DNA from: Vibrio inusitatus
GTDB taxonomy: Bacteria; Pseudomonadota; Gammaproteobacteria; Enterobacterales; Vibrionaceae
Direction: 5' to 3'
DNA: 64,000 bases
Assembly: GCA_024346935.1 (NCBI GenBank)
Contig: AP024878.1
Span: 496,001 to 560,000 of the forward strand
Shown here: positions 16,827-26,740 of the stretch, piece by piece
Layout: each line of letters opens with the position of its first letter
How positions within the stretch are numbered: position 1 is the first letter of the stretch
Notes under the pieces: model-generated
Database searches by the model: none
Told to the model about the DNA's origin: nothing
What the model saw: the letters and a program-made list of their open reading frames with translations, nothing else
Program-made: the position numbers and the translations under genes

Positions 16827-17714
16827 CTAGCTGACGCGATTTGAGAACAAGGTTGTGATTTGAGTCTCTACTGGAAGTTGAGTTAAGTGCCAATGTTTAA
16901 TTCCCCAGGTGATGATTTCATCAATTTTGGCTGTATCGATGCTTTCTGGGAGAGTAAACCCTAAAAACTGCATAGCTTGAAGCAATGACGGAATTGGGTT
17001 CTCGATACTAATGCCATCGGCATGGTTTTGTTTAGAGAGCTTGGCACCATTTTCAGTGACCGCCAGTGGTAAGTGCAGATATTGTATGGGCGTTTGTCCA
17101 AGAGTATTGTACAAACCAATTTGTCGCCCTGTAGGTTCGATAAGATCGGCGCCACGTACGACTTCAGTGACACCTTGTTCAATATCGTCAATCACGACTG
17201 CAAGGTTATACGCATATAAGCCATCACGACGTTTAATGATAAAATCTTCTTCAGCAATAGCTTGAGGGATAGCCGTTTTACCATGCTTAAGGTCGTAAAA
17301 CTCTGTTATTGGGGTATTAACTTTTATACGAACAGCGCAACCTTCAGCTTGAAGATGTTGCTCTCTACAGTGACCAAGATAATACCCGCCATTGGCTTTG
17401 ATTTGTTTGCGGGTACATTGACAATAATAGGCCTTATTCTCTGTAAGCCACTGTTCTATCTGTGATTGATATATAGAATGTCGTTGGCTCTGATACATGA
17501 CCTCACCATCCCAAAAGAGGTGATACGCTTCTAGGGTTTTGAGAATAAGATCAGCAGCTCCCAGCATTTCTCTTGGTGGATCAAGGTCTTCCATTCGGAC
17601 TAACCAGGTACCTTGTTGGCTTTTAGCTTGAAAATAGCTACCCAGCGCGGCGACTAGAGAGCCGAAATGCAAAGGGCCAGAGGGGGAAGGGGCGAAACGT
17701 CCAATGTAATCCAT
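16827..17714 (-). CDS. gluQ: Glutamyl-Q tRNA(Asp) synthetase
   Basis: This truncated class I glutamyl-tRNA synthetase paralogue attaches glutamate to the queuosine base of tRNA(Asp). It has the HIGH-like APSPSGPLHFGSLVAALGSY, the zinc site cysteines (YYCQCTR, then GHC) and the KLSKQNH signature, and lacks the anticodon-binding half, giving about 295 residues. The ATG at 17714 (MDYIGRFAPSPSGPLHFG) fits the family; an upstream TTG adds eight residues that have no support. The dksA-gluQ-pcnB order is conserved in gammaproteobacteria. Confidence 0.95.
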   Translation of the reverse strand: MDYIGRFAPSPSGPLHFGSLVAALGSYFQAKSQQGTWLVRMEDLDPPREMLGAADLILKTLEAYHLFWDGEVMYQSQRHSIYQSQIEQWLTENKAYYCQCTRKQIKANGGYYLGHCREQHLQAEGCAVRIKVNTPITEFYDLKHGKTAIPQAIAEEDFIIKRRDGLYAYNLAVVIDDIEQGVTEVVRGADLIEPTGRQIGLYNTLGQTPIQYLHLPLAVTENGAKLSKQNHADGISIENPIPSLLQAMQFLGFTLPESIDTAKIDEIITWGIKHWHLTQLPVETQITTLFSNRVS

Positions 17715-17731
17715 ACAAACACTTATGATTG

Positions 17732-17788
17732 ATACCAATCGTACTAATTAACAAGTTAGAATGATCACTTACTTAGTGTGATTGGTAT
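17732..17788. repeat. Palindromic intergenic element between dksA and gluQ
   Basis: ATACCAATC (17732-17740) and GATTGGTAT (17780-17788) are perfect 9-bp terminal inverted repeats; the match extends inward (about 15 of 18 bases). The whole 57-bp unit can fold into a hairpin. It resembles dispersed Vibrio intergenic palindromes with TTGGTAT ends, from memory. It lies just after the dksA terminator. Confidence 0.6.
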
Positions 17789-17789
17789 G

Positions 17790-17813
17790 AAAAAGGGAGC
17801 CTAGGCTCCCTTT
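17790..17813 (-). terminator. Terminator after dksA
   Basis: The 22-base sequence at 17792-17813 is a perfect palindrome (arms AAAGGGAGCC and its complement) followed on the minus strand by five T. Confidence 0.85.
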
Positions 17814-17838
17814 AGTTTAAACTATTACTTTGTTGGCG

Positions 17839-18285
17839 TTAGCCTTGCATCTGCTTTTCTTTAAGCTCAGCTAGCGTTTTGCAATCAATGCAAAGATCGG
17901 CTGTTGGGCGAGCTTCTAGACGGCGAATGCCAATTTCAACACCACAAGAATCACAGAAGCCGAATTCGTCTTCTTCGATCTTGTTTAGAGTTTTCTCGAT
18001 CTTTTTGATCAAGCGACGCTCGCGGTCACGGTTACGTAACTCTAAGCTGAACTCTTCTTCCTGAGACGCTCGGTCTACAGGGTCTGGGAAGTTTGCCGCT
18101 TCGTCTTGCATGTGTACAACTGTACGTTCTACTTCTTCACGCAATTGGTCACGCCAAGCTCCTAAAATTTTTGTAAAGTGAGCCATCTGCTCTGGTGACA
18201 TGTACTCTTCACCAGCTTTTTCTTGGTACGGCTCAACGCCTGCTATGGCTAGAATGCCTAGCGCTTTTTTCTTAGATTCTGGCAT
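17839..18285 (-). CDS. dksA: RNA polymerase-binding transcription factor DksA
   Basis: The 148-residue protein binds the secondary channel of RNA polymerase and, with ppGpp, inhibits rRNA promoters and activates amino acid promoters. It has the long coiled-coil with the [12 protein letters not shown] tip (conserved acidic residues) and the four-cysteine zinc finger (CDSCGVEIG ... [10 protein letters not shown]). Its size matches E. coli DksA (151). It has its own terminator, and gluQ lies downstream on the same strand. Confidence 0.97.
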   Translation of the reverse strand: MPESKKKALGILAIAGVEPYQEKAGEEYMSPEQMAHFTKILGAWRDQLREEVERTVVHMQDEAANFPDPVDRASQEEEFSLELRNRDRERRLIKKIEKTLNKIEEDEFGFCDSCGVEIGIRRLEARPTADLCIDCKTLAELKEKQMQG

Positions 18286-18425
18286 ACCGCATCTCCTAAT
18301 AACCTTATCAAACCACTAAGTGGCTTAATTTAAGGCGGGTATCTATAGCAAAAAGTCCTTGTTTTAGCAACGAGTCTGTTAGTTACATTTACAGCTGTAC
18401 GAATAACTGTGAACAATTCGTCATT

Positions 18426-19139
18426 TTACAGCCCGTAAAATGGTAACTTGCGCGAGATCTTCATCTGATCAATGGATAGATCTGCATTGTAACAAAGTAC
18501 TTCAACTCCGGATTTTTGCGCTTGTTTTAGTAAAGTTGAATAATGCTCATCTATATGGGTTGCAGGGGACACCTTTTCAATACCTGAATGTAAAACAATA
18601 AACAAAAGTACGGCTCTTTGTCCTGATTCTGTTATTTCGGTCAACTCTCTAAGATGTTTTTGTCCACGAGTCGTCACTGCATCCGGAAATTGCCCCAAGC
18701 CTTCATCATTAGAAAGTAAAGTGACACTCTTTACTTCAATATAGCAGTCGGTTTTATCCGATGAGCGCAACAAAACATCAATACGACTATTCTCAGAACC
18801 ATATTTCTGTTCAGTTTTGAGTTCTTCATAGCCTGAGAGTTCTTTAATCAGCCCCTCTTTAATCCCTTCAATAGCGAGTGCATTGGCGCGGATAGTATTC
18901 ACGCAGATACGATGCCCCGCTTTTGTTTCTGTTAACTCCCAGCTATTGGGGTATTTACGTTTAGGATTATCAGAAGTAGAGAACCACACCTTATTACCCG
19001 GTTCAGCACAACCGGTCATTGCTCCTGTGTTGGCACAGTGAATGGTAAGTTCAGAACTGTCATCTAAAGTAAGATCGGCAAGAAATCGCTTATAGCGTTT
19101 GATTAAAACGCCACTTTGTAAAGGAGGAGAAAATTCCAT
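18426..19139 (-). CDS. sfsA: Sugar fermentation stimulation protein SfsA
   Basis: This 237-residue SfsA-family protein starts [19 protein letters not shown] and carries the nuclease-like core ([18 protein letters not shown]) and the family signature [16 protein letters not shown]. It was named for stimulating maltose metabolism in E. coli and has an OB-fold-like N-terminal domain plus a PD-(D/E)XK-like core. Biochemical function is not settled. It is divergent from hrpB. Confidence 0.95.
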   Translation of the reverse strand: MEFSPPLQSGVLIKRYKRFLADLTLDDSSELTIHCANTGAMTGCAEPGNKVWFSTSDNPKRKYPNSWELTETKAGHRICVNTIRANALAIEGIKEGLIKELSGYEELKTEQKYGSENSRIDVLLRSSDKTDCYIEVKSVTLLSNDEGLGQFPDAVTTRGQKHLRELTEITESGQRAVLLFIVLHSGIEKVSPATHIDEHYSTLLKQAQKSGVEVLCYNADLSIDQMKISRKLPFYGL

Positions 19140-19195
19140 TTCTAAATCATTTGGGTAGAATTGACCAAGGACACATCATGGCATAGGCCCTTCTC

Positions 19196-21670
19196 TTGAC
19201 TCAAGCACTATCCAATTTGCCTATTGGCGCAATTTTAGAGGATATTACCGCCTCTCTTAAGCTCAATTCTCAGTTGATTATTCAAGCCCCTCCTGGCGCG
19301 GGTAAATCTACCTTTTTGCCTTTGCAATTGCTCCTTGACCCGCAGTGGCAGGGCAAGATCATTATGCTTGAACCAAGACGACTGGCGGCGAAGAGTATTG
19401 CTAACTTTATTGCTAAGCAACTTGGCGAGGCTGCGGGGCATCGCGTGGGTTATCGAATCCGTGGCGAAAGTAAAACCAGTGCCTCTACTCGGCTTGAGAT
19501 AGTTACTGAGGGCATCCTTACTCGCATGATTCAATCAGATCCTGAGCTTAGCGGTGTTGAACTGCTGTTATTTGATGAGTTCCACGAAAGGAGTATTCAT
19601 GCTGACCTCGGCTTAGCTCTGGCTCTAGAGGTGCAGCAAGTATTCAACGAGCAACTTAAGATTGTTGTGATGTCAGCAACGCTTGACCAAGCAGGCCTGC
19701 ATTCAATTATGCCCGATGCTGCGATTCATACCTCTGAAGGACGTGGCTACCCTATTGAGCAGCGATACGCCCCGCTTAAGCCAAATCAAAATTTAATCGC
19801 CCATATTTGCCAGCAAACCAACAAAGCAATAAACGAAGAGGGGGGTTCGATTCTTGTCTTTCTACCAAGTGTAGGGCTAATTAATGCTTGCTTAGAGTCA
19901 TTGACCAATGATCTATCACAGACCAACAGGCTTAAGGTGCTTCCCTTACACGGTGGCTTGGACTTTGCAGCTCAGCAGCAGGCAATACAGCCATGCAATG
20001 AAGGTGAACGAAAAGTAGTGTTGACCACTAATATTGCGGAAACCTCACTCACTATCGAGGGGGTAAGAATCGTTATTGATTCAGGTCTTGAGAATCGAGC
20101 GAGCTTTGATTTGAGCAGTGGTATCACCCGTCTTGAGCAGAAATGGATATCGCAAGCATCGGCTATTCAACGTGCAGGTCGAGCTGGCCGAACTGAGCCC
20201 GGGATTTGCATAAGACTATTTTCTGAATCACAGTTCAATCAAAACCCCTCCCACACTATGCCAGAGATACTGCGATCCGATTTAGCGCCTTTAATGCTTG
20301 AAGCGGTGCAGTGGGGGAGTGGTGATCTCACTGAACTGCAATTTGTCGACCAACCGTCCACCGTGTCGGTAAGTGCAGCTGCGGCATTATTACAACGCTT
20401 AACCTTACTAACTTCTGACTTAACTTTGACTCAACAGGGGAAGCAAGCTCTACAATTGGGTTTAGAACCTCGTCTGGGAGCCATGCTTTCACGTGCGCCT
20501 GAACCGCTTTTCCATACCGCGTTGGTGACGACTGCAGTATGGGAAGAGCCGATGCGAAATAATGACGATACCGCATTTCAAGTTGCTCTGTTTGCGGATA
20601 AGAAACACCCCAAGCAAGGTGCGCTGAAAAGAAGAATCGAGAATTTAGCGGCAAGGTGTCAACGTAAGTTTTCTGCAGCATCGATACAAACAGGCCAGGT
20701 AGGTGTATGCCTAAGTTTTGCATTTCCTGATCGTATAGGACAGCGTCGCTCTTTTAGTGGCCATCAGTACCAACTTTCCTCTGGTCATGGCGCATTTGTG
20801 GATGAGAATAGCCGCTTATCTAGCGATGAGTACTTAGCGGTTGCCAATTTACAGAAAGGGCGTCAGTCTGCTAGCCGAGTTTTAGCTGCAGCACCTATCA
20901 GCTTGATGGACCTTGAAACTTATCATCATCTTGAACAAGAAGATGTGGTGCAGTGGAGTGATGAAAAACAAGCTATGTTAGCCGAGCATCAAGTACGCTT
21001 GGGTCAATTGGTGATAAAACGTAAGCCGATTTCGCCCTCTGAAATATCGTCGCAAGTGTTGGCTAAAGGATTGCTGAATTACATCGCTAAAAAAGGTTTG
21101 CAAATATTGCCTTGGAACAAAGATTCACAGGCGCTACGAAGTCGGGTCAATTGCGCTCGAGCTTGGCTTCCAGAGAAAGAGTGGCCAAATTGGAGCGATC
21201 AAGGATTGTTGAATAATATCGAAGAGTGGTTGTTACCACACCTTGATAATGTCCGTTCAGTAAAAGCATTACAAAGGTTGAATATGCTGGATATTCTCAA
21301 TGCTGAATTAGGTTGGCCACTAAACCAAGAAATCAATACATTACTGCCCAAAGCATTAAAGGTGCCCTCAGGTTCGACAAAAGCCATTCACTACAGTGAA
21401 GGACAGAACCCTAAACTATCCATCAAGCTACAAGAAATGTTTGGTGAACCTCAGTCGCCAACGGTAGCGCAAGGTAGAGTTAAAGTGACTCTTGAATTAC
21501 TCTCTCCTGCACAGAGACCATTGCAGGTAACTCAAGACCTAGAGGGGTTCTGGAATGGAGCGTATAAAGAGGTGCAAAAAGAGATGAAGGGTCGCTATCC
21601 TAAGCATCCGTGGCCAGATGACCCAGCCTCACACCAAGCGACGAGTAAAACTAAACGTCATCTTAAATAA
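19196..21670 (+). CDS. hrpB: ATP-dependent helicase HrpB
   Basis: The 824-residue DEAH-box helicase has Walker A APPGAGKST near residue 35, the DEAH-like LLFDEFHERSIHADL, motif III SATL and motif VI QRAGRAGRTEPG, followed by the HrpB-specific C-terminal domains. Its exact cellular substrate is unknown. The start is a TTG at 19196, because no ATG or GTG lies in frame between the upstream stop and the conserved LPIGAILEDI. It is divergent from sfsA and 60 bases before mrcB on the same strand. Confidence 0.95.
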   Translation: MTQALSNLPIGAILEDITASLKLNSQLIIQAPPGAGKSTFLPLQLLLDPQWQGKIIMLEPRRLAAKSIANFIAKQLGEAAGHRVGYRIRGESKTSASTRLEIVTEGILTRMIQSDPELSGVELLLFDEFHERSIHADLGLALALEVQQVFNEQLKIVVMSATLDQAGLHSIMPDAAIHTSEGRGYPIEQRYAPLKPNQNLIAHICQQTNKAINEEGGSILVFLPSVGLINACLESLTNDLSQTNRLKVLPLHGGLDFAAQQQAIQPCNEGERKVVLTTNIAETSLTIEGVRIVIDSGLENRASFDLSSGITRLEQKWISQASAIQRAGRAGRTEPGICIRLFSESQFNQNPSHTMPEILRSDLAPLMLEAVQWGSGDLTELQFVDQPSTVSVSAAAALLQRLTLLTSDLTLTQQGKQALQLGLEPRLGAMLSRAPEPLFHTALVTTAVWEEPMRNNDDTAFQVALFADKKHPKQGALKRRIENLAARCQRKFSAASIQTGQVGVCLSFAFPDRIGQRRSFSGHQYQLSSGHGAFVDENSRLSSDEYLAVANLQKGRQSASRVLAAAPISLMDLETYHHLEQEDVVQWSDEKQAMLAEHQVRLGQLVIKRKPISPSEISSQVLAKGLLNYIAKKGLQILPWNKDSQALRSRVNCARAWLPEKEWPNWSDQGLLNNIEEWLLPHLDNVRSVKALQRLNMLDILNAELGWPLNQEINTLLPKALKVPSGSTKAIHYSEGQNPKLSIKLQEMFGEPQSPTVAQGRVKVTLELLSPAQRPLQVTQDLEGFWNGAYKEVQKEMKGRYPKHPWPDDPASHQATSKTKRHLK

Positions 21671-21730
21671 CTCTAAGTAGAGGCCACAAACCTCAGTGCT
21701 AAGTAATTAAACTATAAATGGAATCATAGC

Positions 21731-24118
21731 GTGCCAGAGAAACGGACTCCGCCAAAAAGTCGTCAAGTGAAGAAGCCACAAGCCAAAAAGACACCGGCAA
21801 AAAAAACAGCGCCGAGAAAGCCAGCTTCTAAAAATACCAAAGCTAATAAAAAAGCCTCTCGACCGTGGCTGAAGAAGCTTTGGAGTATTACTTGGAAACT
21901 AGGGCTTACCGGATTCGCGGTGCTTGCCTTTGTGATGATTTATCTAAATACGATTGTAGAGCGCCGCTTTGAAGGGCAGCTTTTCGATCTACCTACCGTC
22001 GTCTATGCACGTATATTAAACCTCGCTCCAGGAACCGAAATTACGCATTCTCAAATGCTAAAAGAGTTAGATGTTTTACATTATCGCAAGGTACGTGACC
22101 CTAAATTCCCTGGAGAGTATTCGGCTTCTAGCACCAAGATAGAGCTTATTCGTCGCCCGTTTGAATTTCAGGATGGTCCGGAGGCTGAGCGCCATGTCAT
22201 GCTTCATTTTAATAGCTCTAGCGTCACCAAAATTGAATCGGTAGAGAAAAAAGCACAGCTGGGTTTCTTACGTCTGGAGCCGAAAATGCTTGGAATGCTG
22301 GAAAAAGATGTTACCGAACAACGACTGTTTGTTAAGCGCCAAGACTATCCAGAGTTTTTAGTAGATGCACTGCTAACCACTGAAGATAGAGATTTTTATC
22401 AGCATGATGGTGTATCACTTACCGCAATTGCACGTGCTTTTGTTGTGAACCTGAAGGCCGGGCGTGCGGTACAAGGTGGAAGTACTTTGACTCAACAGCT
22501 GAGTAAAAACCTGTTCTTAACGAGAGAGAAAACGCTAGTGCGTAAGGTTCGAGAGGCCTTAATCGCGCTTATTATCGATCATCGATATGACAAGGATAGA
22601 ATTCTAGAAGCGTATTTGAACGAGGTGTACCTTGGACAAAGTGCCGGTGAGGCGATACATGGGTTTGGCTTGGCGGCTCGGTTCTATTTTGGACAACCGG
22701 TCCAAGAGTTGCGTATTGACCAAATGGCAATGCTTGTTGGATTGGTCAAAGGGCCATCGTATTACAACCCTATTCGTAACCCAGAGCGAGCTAAAGAACG
22801 TAGAGACTTGATCCTTAAATTGCTGTTTGAGCAGGGGACTCTCGATTCAGAACAATACCAACAAGCGGTAAATAGAGAGTTGGATCTGCAAAAAACGCCA
22901 CAGATAGCGAGTCGGCAACCCGCTTACTTTCAACAGCTTAAAAACGAGTTAAATCAATATGTAGGTGAAGATTTTCAGCAGCATGCGGGGCTACGCTTGT
23001 TTACTACCTTAGATCCTGTTTCTCAGTCAATGCTGGAAAAAGCAGTAATGGAAACCCTACCAAGACTTGAGAAAGGGAAACCAGAACAGTTGGAAGCAGC
23101 CGCTATTGCTGTAGATAGACAAACGGGTGAAATTCGCGCCATGGTCGGGGGACGACGTACTGGCTATGACGGCTTTAACCGTGCATTGAATGCTTCTCGT
23201 CAAATAGGCTCTTTGGTTAAACCAGCTGTTTATCTGGATGCGCTGATGCAACCAGATAAGTATCAATTGGCTACCACCTTAGTTGATGAACCTATTTCAC
23301 TCAAAGGAAATAAGGGAAGCAACTGGACACCAAGAAACTTTGATAGAAAGTTCCGTGGTGATGTGCCGCTCTATCGTTCACTTGCTCAGTCCTTGAATGT
23401 ACCAACAGTGCAACTGGGTATGACGCTAGGTATTAGAAATGTACAGAAAACCATTGAAAAGCTTGGTGTAGGTGAGGATGAGGTTCGCCCTCTACCTTCG
23501 ATGTTCCTTGGTGCGTTTTCGCTAACACCGTATCAAGTAGCGCAAATGTACCAGTCACTAACCAACTCAGGACGGAAAGTGCCTTTGAGCGCTCTGCGAG
23601 TAGTGAAAAACCAAGAAGATGAGGTGCTTTATCAATCGTTCCCTCGTGCTCAGCAGGTAGTGCCTGAGCAAGCTTCTTGGCTTACTACTTTTGCCATGAA
23701 AAAAGTCGTGAGTGAGGGTTCGGGTCGCTATCTATCTGCCAATTACTCTCGCTATGCACTCGCAGGAAAAACGGGCACCAGTAATGATGGTCGTGATAGC
23801 TGGTTTGTTGGCGTGGACGGCAGAGAAGTGGTGACACTTTGGGTTGGACGTGATGATAATCAGCAAGCTCACTTGACTGGATCATCAGGCGCTCTAAGAG
23901 TCTATGCCGATTACTTAAAGCATCGAGAACCCGAGGTTCTTAGTCTGCCTTGGCCGAAAGGCATTCGTACTCTAGGTTATCGTAAGTTGGAAGATGGGAG
24001 CCTAGCGGTAGATTGCAGTAGTGACTTTAAACTCCCAGTTTGGGATGAGAGTGGTTTGGCACTAGAAGAGTGTGAATCTAGCGCAAAGCCTTGGTTTAAA
24101 AAAATATTACCATGGTAG
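21731..24118 (+). CDS. mrcB: Penicillin-binding protein 1B
   Basis: The 795-residue bifunctional peptidoglycan synthase has a very basic cytoplasmic tail (Lys/Pro/Ala, residues 1-50), one membrane helix (about 55-75) and a UB2H-like domain. The glycosyltransferase GT51 domain has catalytic glutamate E218 in LLTTEDRDFYQHDG, with GGSTLTQQLSKN following. The transpeptidase has SLVK (S494), SLN (554-556) and KTGT (680-683). The start is GTG at 21731. It builds glycan strands and cross-links them in the periplasm. Confidence 0.96.
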   Translation: MPEKRTPPKSRQVKKPQAKKTPAKKTAPRKPASKNTKANKKASRPWLKKLWSITWKLGLTGFAVLAFVMIYLNTIVERRFEGQLFDLPTVVYARILNLAPGTEITHSQMLKELDVLHYRKVRDPKFPGEYSASSTKIELIRRPFEFQDGPEAERHVMLHFNSSSVTKIESVEKKAQLGFLRLEPKMLGMLEKDVTEQRLFVKRQDYPEFLVDALLTTEDRDFYQHDGVSLTAIARAFVVNLKAGRAVQGGSTLTQQLSKNLFLTREKTLVRKVREALIALIIDHRYDKDRILEAYLNEVYLGQSAGEAIHGFGLAARFYFGQPVQELRIDQMAMLVGLVKGPSYYNPIRNPERAKERRDLILKLLFEQGTLDSEQYQQAVNRELDLQKTPQIASRQPAYFQQLKNELNQYVGEDFQQHAGLRLFTTLDPVSQSMLEKAVMETLPRLEKGKPEQLEAAAIAVDRQTGEIRAMVGGRRTGYDGFNRALNASRQIGSLVKPAVYLDALMQPDKYQLATTLVDEPISLKGNKGSNWTPRNFDRKFRGDVPLYRSLAQSLNVPTVQLGMTLGIRNVQKTIEKLGVGEDEVRPLPSMFLGAFSLTPYQVAQMYQSLTNSGRKVPLSALRVVKNQEDEVLYQSFPRAQQVVPEQASWLTTFAMKKVVSEGSGRYLSANYSRYALAGKTGTSNDGRDSWFVGVDGREVVTLWVGRDDNQQAHLTGSSGALRVYADYLKHREPEVLSLPWPKGIRTLGYRKLEDGSLAVDCSSDFKLPVWDESGLALEECESSAKPWFKKILPW

Positions 24119-24188
24119 GTCCAATGATTTGTCACAAAGTGTGTTAGATTTAAGGGTATTCTAGTAAACGGATTTATAGGAATATCAA

Positions 24189-26501
24189 TTGCTTCGTAAC
24201 ACATTCCTCGTTGGCATATGTGCAGCTTTTGCTTTTGCTGTGCATGCGCAGTCTGCAACTTCAACTGAGTCTCAATCAGTTAAATCAAAATCTAGACCTA
24301 CCATTGGCGTAGTTCTCGCTGGTGGTGGGGCAAAAGGTGCAGCTCACATCGGGGTACTTAAAGCCCTTGAAGAGATGAGAATTCCTGTTGATATCATCAC
24401 TGGTACCAGTATGGGTTCGTACGTCGGTGGGCTTTATGCTACAGGACAAAGTGCCGATCAAATTAAAGGTTATTTGACCACCGTTGACTGGAACTCCGGT
24501 TATCGTGATCAAGTAAACCGTTCAGATCGCCGCCTGCGTGACAAAGAATACGAAGACCGCTATCAGCTGAATACTGACCTAGGTGTTGGTATGGGCACCA
24601 TTAAAACGCCTAAGGGTGTTGTTCAAGGGCAGGGGATGCTACGTATCTTGCGAGAAACTTCTCGTAATCCTCCGGCCATGGACTCCTTTGATAATATGGC
24701 GATACGCTACCGCGCCGTGGCAACTGATATTGTCGAGCTTGAAGAAGTCGTTATTGATAAAGGTTACCTAGTCGATGCCATGATGGCGTCTATGTCGGTA
24801 CCCGGCGCTCTGCCTCCATATGAAGTGAACGGAAGAATGCTGGTAGACGGTGGTGTGGTTAATAACATGCCTGTCGATCTAGCTAAGGATATGGGCGCGG
24901 AATATGTTATTGCCGTCGATATATCAAGTAATTACAAAACCAAAGAAGAGCTGAGAAGCTTTTTGGATGTCGGTGGCCAACTCTCCAATTACTTAGTACA
25001 GCGTAGCACCCTAGAAAAGGCTGAATTACTGACTGAAGATGATACCTATTTAAAGCCTGAAGTTGGTGCCATAGGGACGACAGATTTTAGTGCTATGCCA
25101 GAGGCTTATGAGCTAGGCTACGAAGCGGCAATGGCCAATCGCGGCAAGCTAAAGCGCTACTCGCTGTCCGAAGAAGAGTATGCAACGTATATCAAGAACA
25201 AAGCACTTAAAGCTGAGCTTTTGATTATGGGTGATGAGATTCCCATTGATGCTATTGAGGTTCAAAATCAGAGTCATTATAACTCCGATATATTGAGCCA
25301 TCGTCTAGACCTTACAGTTGATGAGCAGCAACCTACTCCAGAAGAGATCGAAGAGGGGATAACTCGTCTCTACGCATTAGATCGCTTTGAAAAAATCACT
25401 TACCGTGTTGAGCAACGGGAGCATGAGAATGCGATTGTTGTGAGTGTAGATGAAAAAGATTGGGGGCCTAATTACCTTAACTTTAGGTTTTATCTAGAAG
25501 ATGATTTTACTACAGAGAGTAAATACGGGTTAGGGGCCTCCATTAATTTTACCGACTTGAGTCGTCAAGGAGCAGAGTTACGTACCAATTTAGAGTTAGG
25601 TACTGATAAGCTGATTTCTGCTGATCTTTATGCCCCATTTTTTGCCAATCAATTACTGTTTAATACGCTTACCGTTAAATATACCGATGAAGGTCGGAAC
25701 GTAGCGTTGGCATCCATATCCGGTGATATAGATGATTTGTCTCAAACAAAGAACTATGTCCCTGTTAGCTATAAGCAGTTTGTTGCAGATATGGGGATTG
25801 GCTTACAACCCGCGCTGTGGAATGAAGTAAAAGTAGGTATTCGCTATACTCTTGGCGAGGCCGAGCTATCGACACTTCCGACTCTAGGTGATTCAAATTT
25901 TGAACGAAAAGCGCTGTATGCACGATACCTTCACGATACATTGGATAGTCTATCTTTCCCAACTCGCGGATCATTGGTCTACCTCGAATACATTAGTTCA
26001 TTTGATTCAGTTGAAAATCAAGGAGCAACGACAGAAGAAAATGAAAGAGTCGACGAGTACAAGATGGACTTAGTAGGCGCTGCGACTTTCTTTGAAAAAC
26101 ATACCTTAGTTGCTACCGCTGAATTGGGTTTATTCGACGCTAATAATTCAGGTGCTGTGCCTATTGATCCGTATGATTTGGGTGGCTTTCAAAACCTATC
26201 CGGCATCCCAAGAAATAGTTTAATAGGTCAGAATAAGGTATTTACTAAGCTAGTTTATCGCTATCAATGGTTTGAAAATGATTTTGGTATGTTCCAATCA
26301 CCGGTCTACTTAGGTGGCTCAATAGAATATGGTGGTGTTTGGACTGGTGATGACAACGATATTAGTAATGCGCCACTGTTCGTTGCAGGATCTGTATTTG
26401 CTGGTATAGATTCCCCTGTGGGGCCGGTAATTCTTGGTTACGGTCATACTGAAGATGGTATGGGGTCAGTGTATTTGATCATAGGCACGGCCTTTAAATA
26501 A
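24189..26501 (+). CDS. Patatin-like phospholipase with C-terminal Omp85-type barrel (type Vd)
   Basis: The 770-residue protein begins at a TTG with a signal peptide (MLRNTFLVGICAAFAFAVHA). The patatin domain (about 38-330) has GGGAKG (45-50), the nucleophile motif GTSMG (S74) and DGG (D220), the Ser-Asp dyad of lipid hydrolases. After a POTRA-like segment (about 345-420), the rest is rich in beta strands and ends in an aromatic residue (GTAFK), as in BamA/Omp85 barrels. This matches the PlpD class of type Vd autotransporters, which move their own lipase domain across the outer membrane. It could act on host or prey lipids or remain at the cell surface. It stands alone between mrcB and acnB. 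Confidence 0.87.
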   Translation: MLRNTFLVGICAAFAFAVHAQSATSTESQSVKSKSRPTIGVVLAGGGAKGAAHIGVLKALEEMRIPVDIITGTSMGSYVGGLYATGQSADQIKGYLTTVDWNSGYRDQVNRSDRRLRDKEYEDRYQLNTDLGVGMGTIKTPKGVVQGQGMLRILRETSRNPPAMDSFDNMAIRYRAVATDIVELEEVVIDKGYLVDAMMASMSVPGALPPYEVNGRMLVDGGVVNNMPVDLAKDMGAEYVIAVDISSNYKTKEELRSFLDVGGQLSNYLVQRSTLEKAELLTEDDTYLKPEVGAIGTTDFSAMPEAYELGYEAAMANRGKLKRYSLSEEEYATYIKNKALKAELLIMGDEIPIDAIEVQNQSHYNSDILSHRLDLTVDEQQPTPEEIEEGITRLYALDRFEKITYRVEQREHENAIVVSVDEKDWGPNYLNFRFYLEDDFTTESKYGLGASINFTDLSRQGAELRTNLELGTDKLISADLYAPFFANQLLFNTLTVKYTDEGRNVALASISGDIDDLSQTKNYVPVSYKQFVADMGIGLQPALWNEVKVGIRYTLGEAELSTLPTLGDSNFERKALYARYLHDTLDSLSFPTRGSLVYLEYISSFDSVENQGATTEENERVDEYKMDLVGAATFFEKHTLVATAELGLFDANNSGAVPIDPYDLGGFQNLSGIPRNSLIGQNKVFTKLVYRYQWFENDFGMFQSPVYLGGSIEYGGVWTGDDNDISNAPLFVAGSVFAGIDSPVGPVILGYGHTEDGMGSVYLIIGTAFK

Positions 26502-26579
26502 CACCTCTGGTGGCATTTTTAGACACAAATTGTAAAAGATTTCATCCTAAGTTGCTATGTTGGTCAAAATGGCGAGATT

Positions 26580-26598
26580 TTAATTTAAGGTTAATTTT
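26580..26598. promoter_or_regulatory. Candidate ArcA-type direct repeat before acnB
   Basis: TTAATTT occurs at 26580 and again at 26591, an 11-base spacing, inside the 239-base gap before acnB. ArcA binds TTAA-containing direct repeats at about this spacing and represses acnB in E. coli. Only the repeat is seen; the factor is inferred. Confidence 0.3.
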
Positions 26599-26740
26599 GA
26601 TATTCTCGGTACACCATTTTGGCCCTTGTTCACTGCGATGCATAAATGTTGCAGAAATATTACGACAATAGGACAAGGTGTCTGATCAAAGGATGTCTGT
26701 AGCTTTTTAGCTTACAGACCACAACCAGAGGAATGATGTT

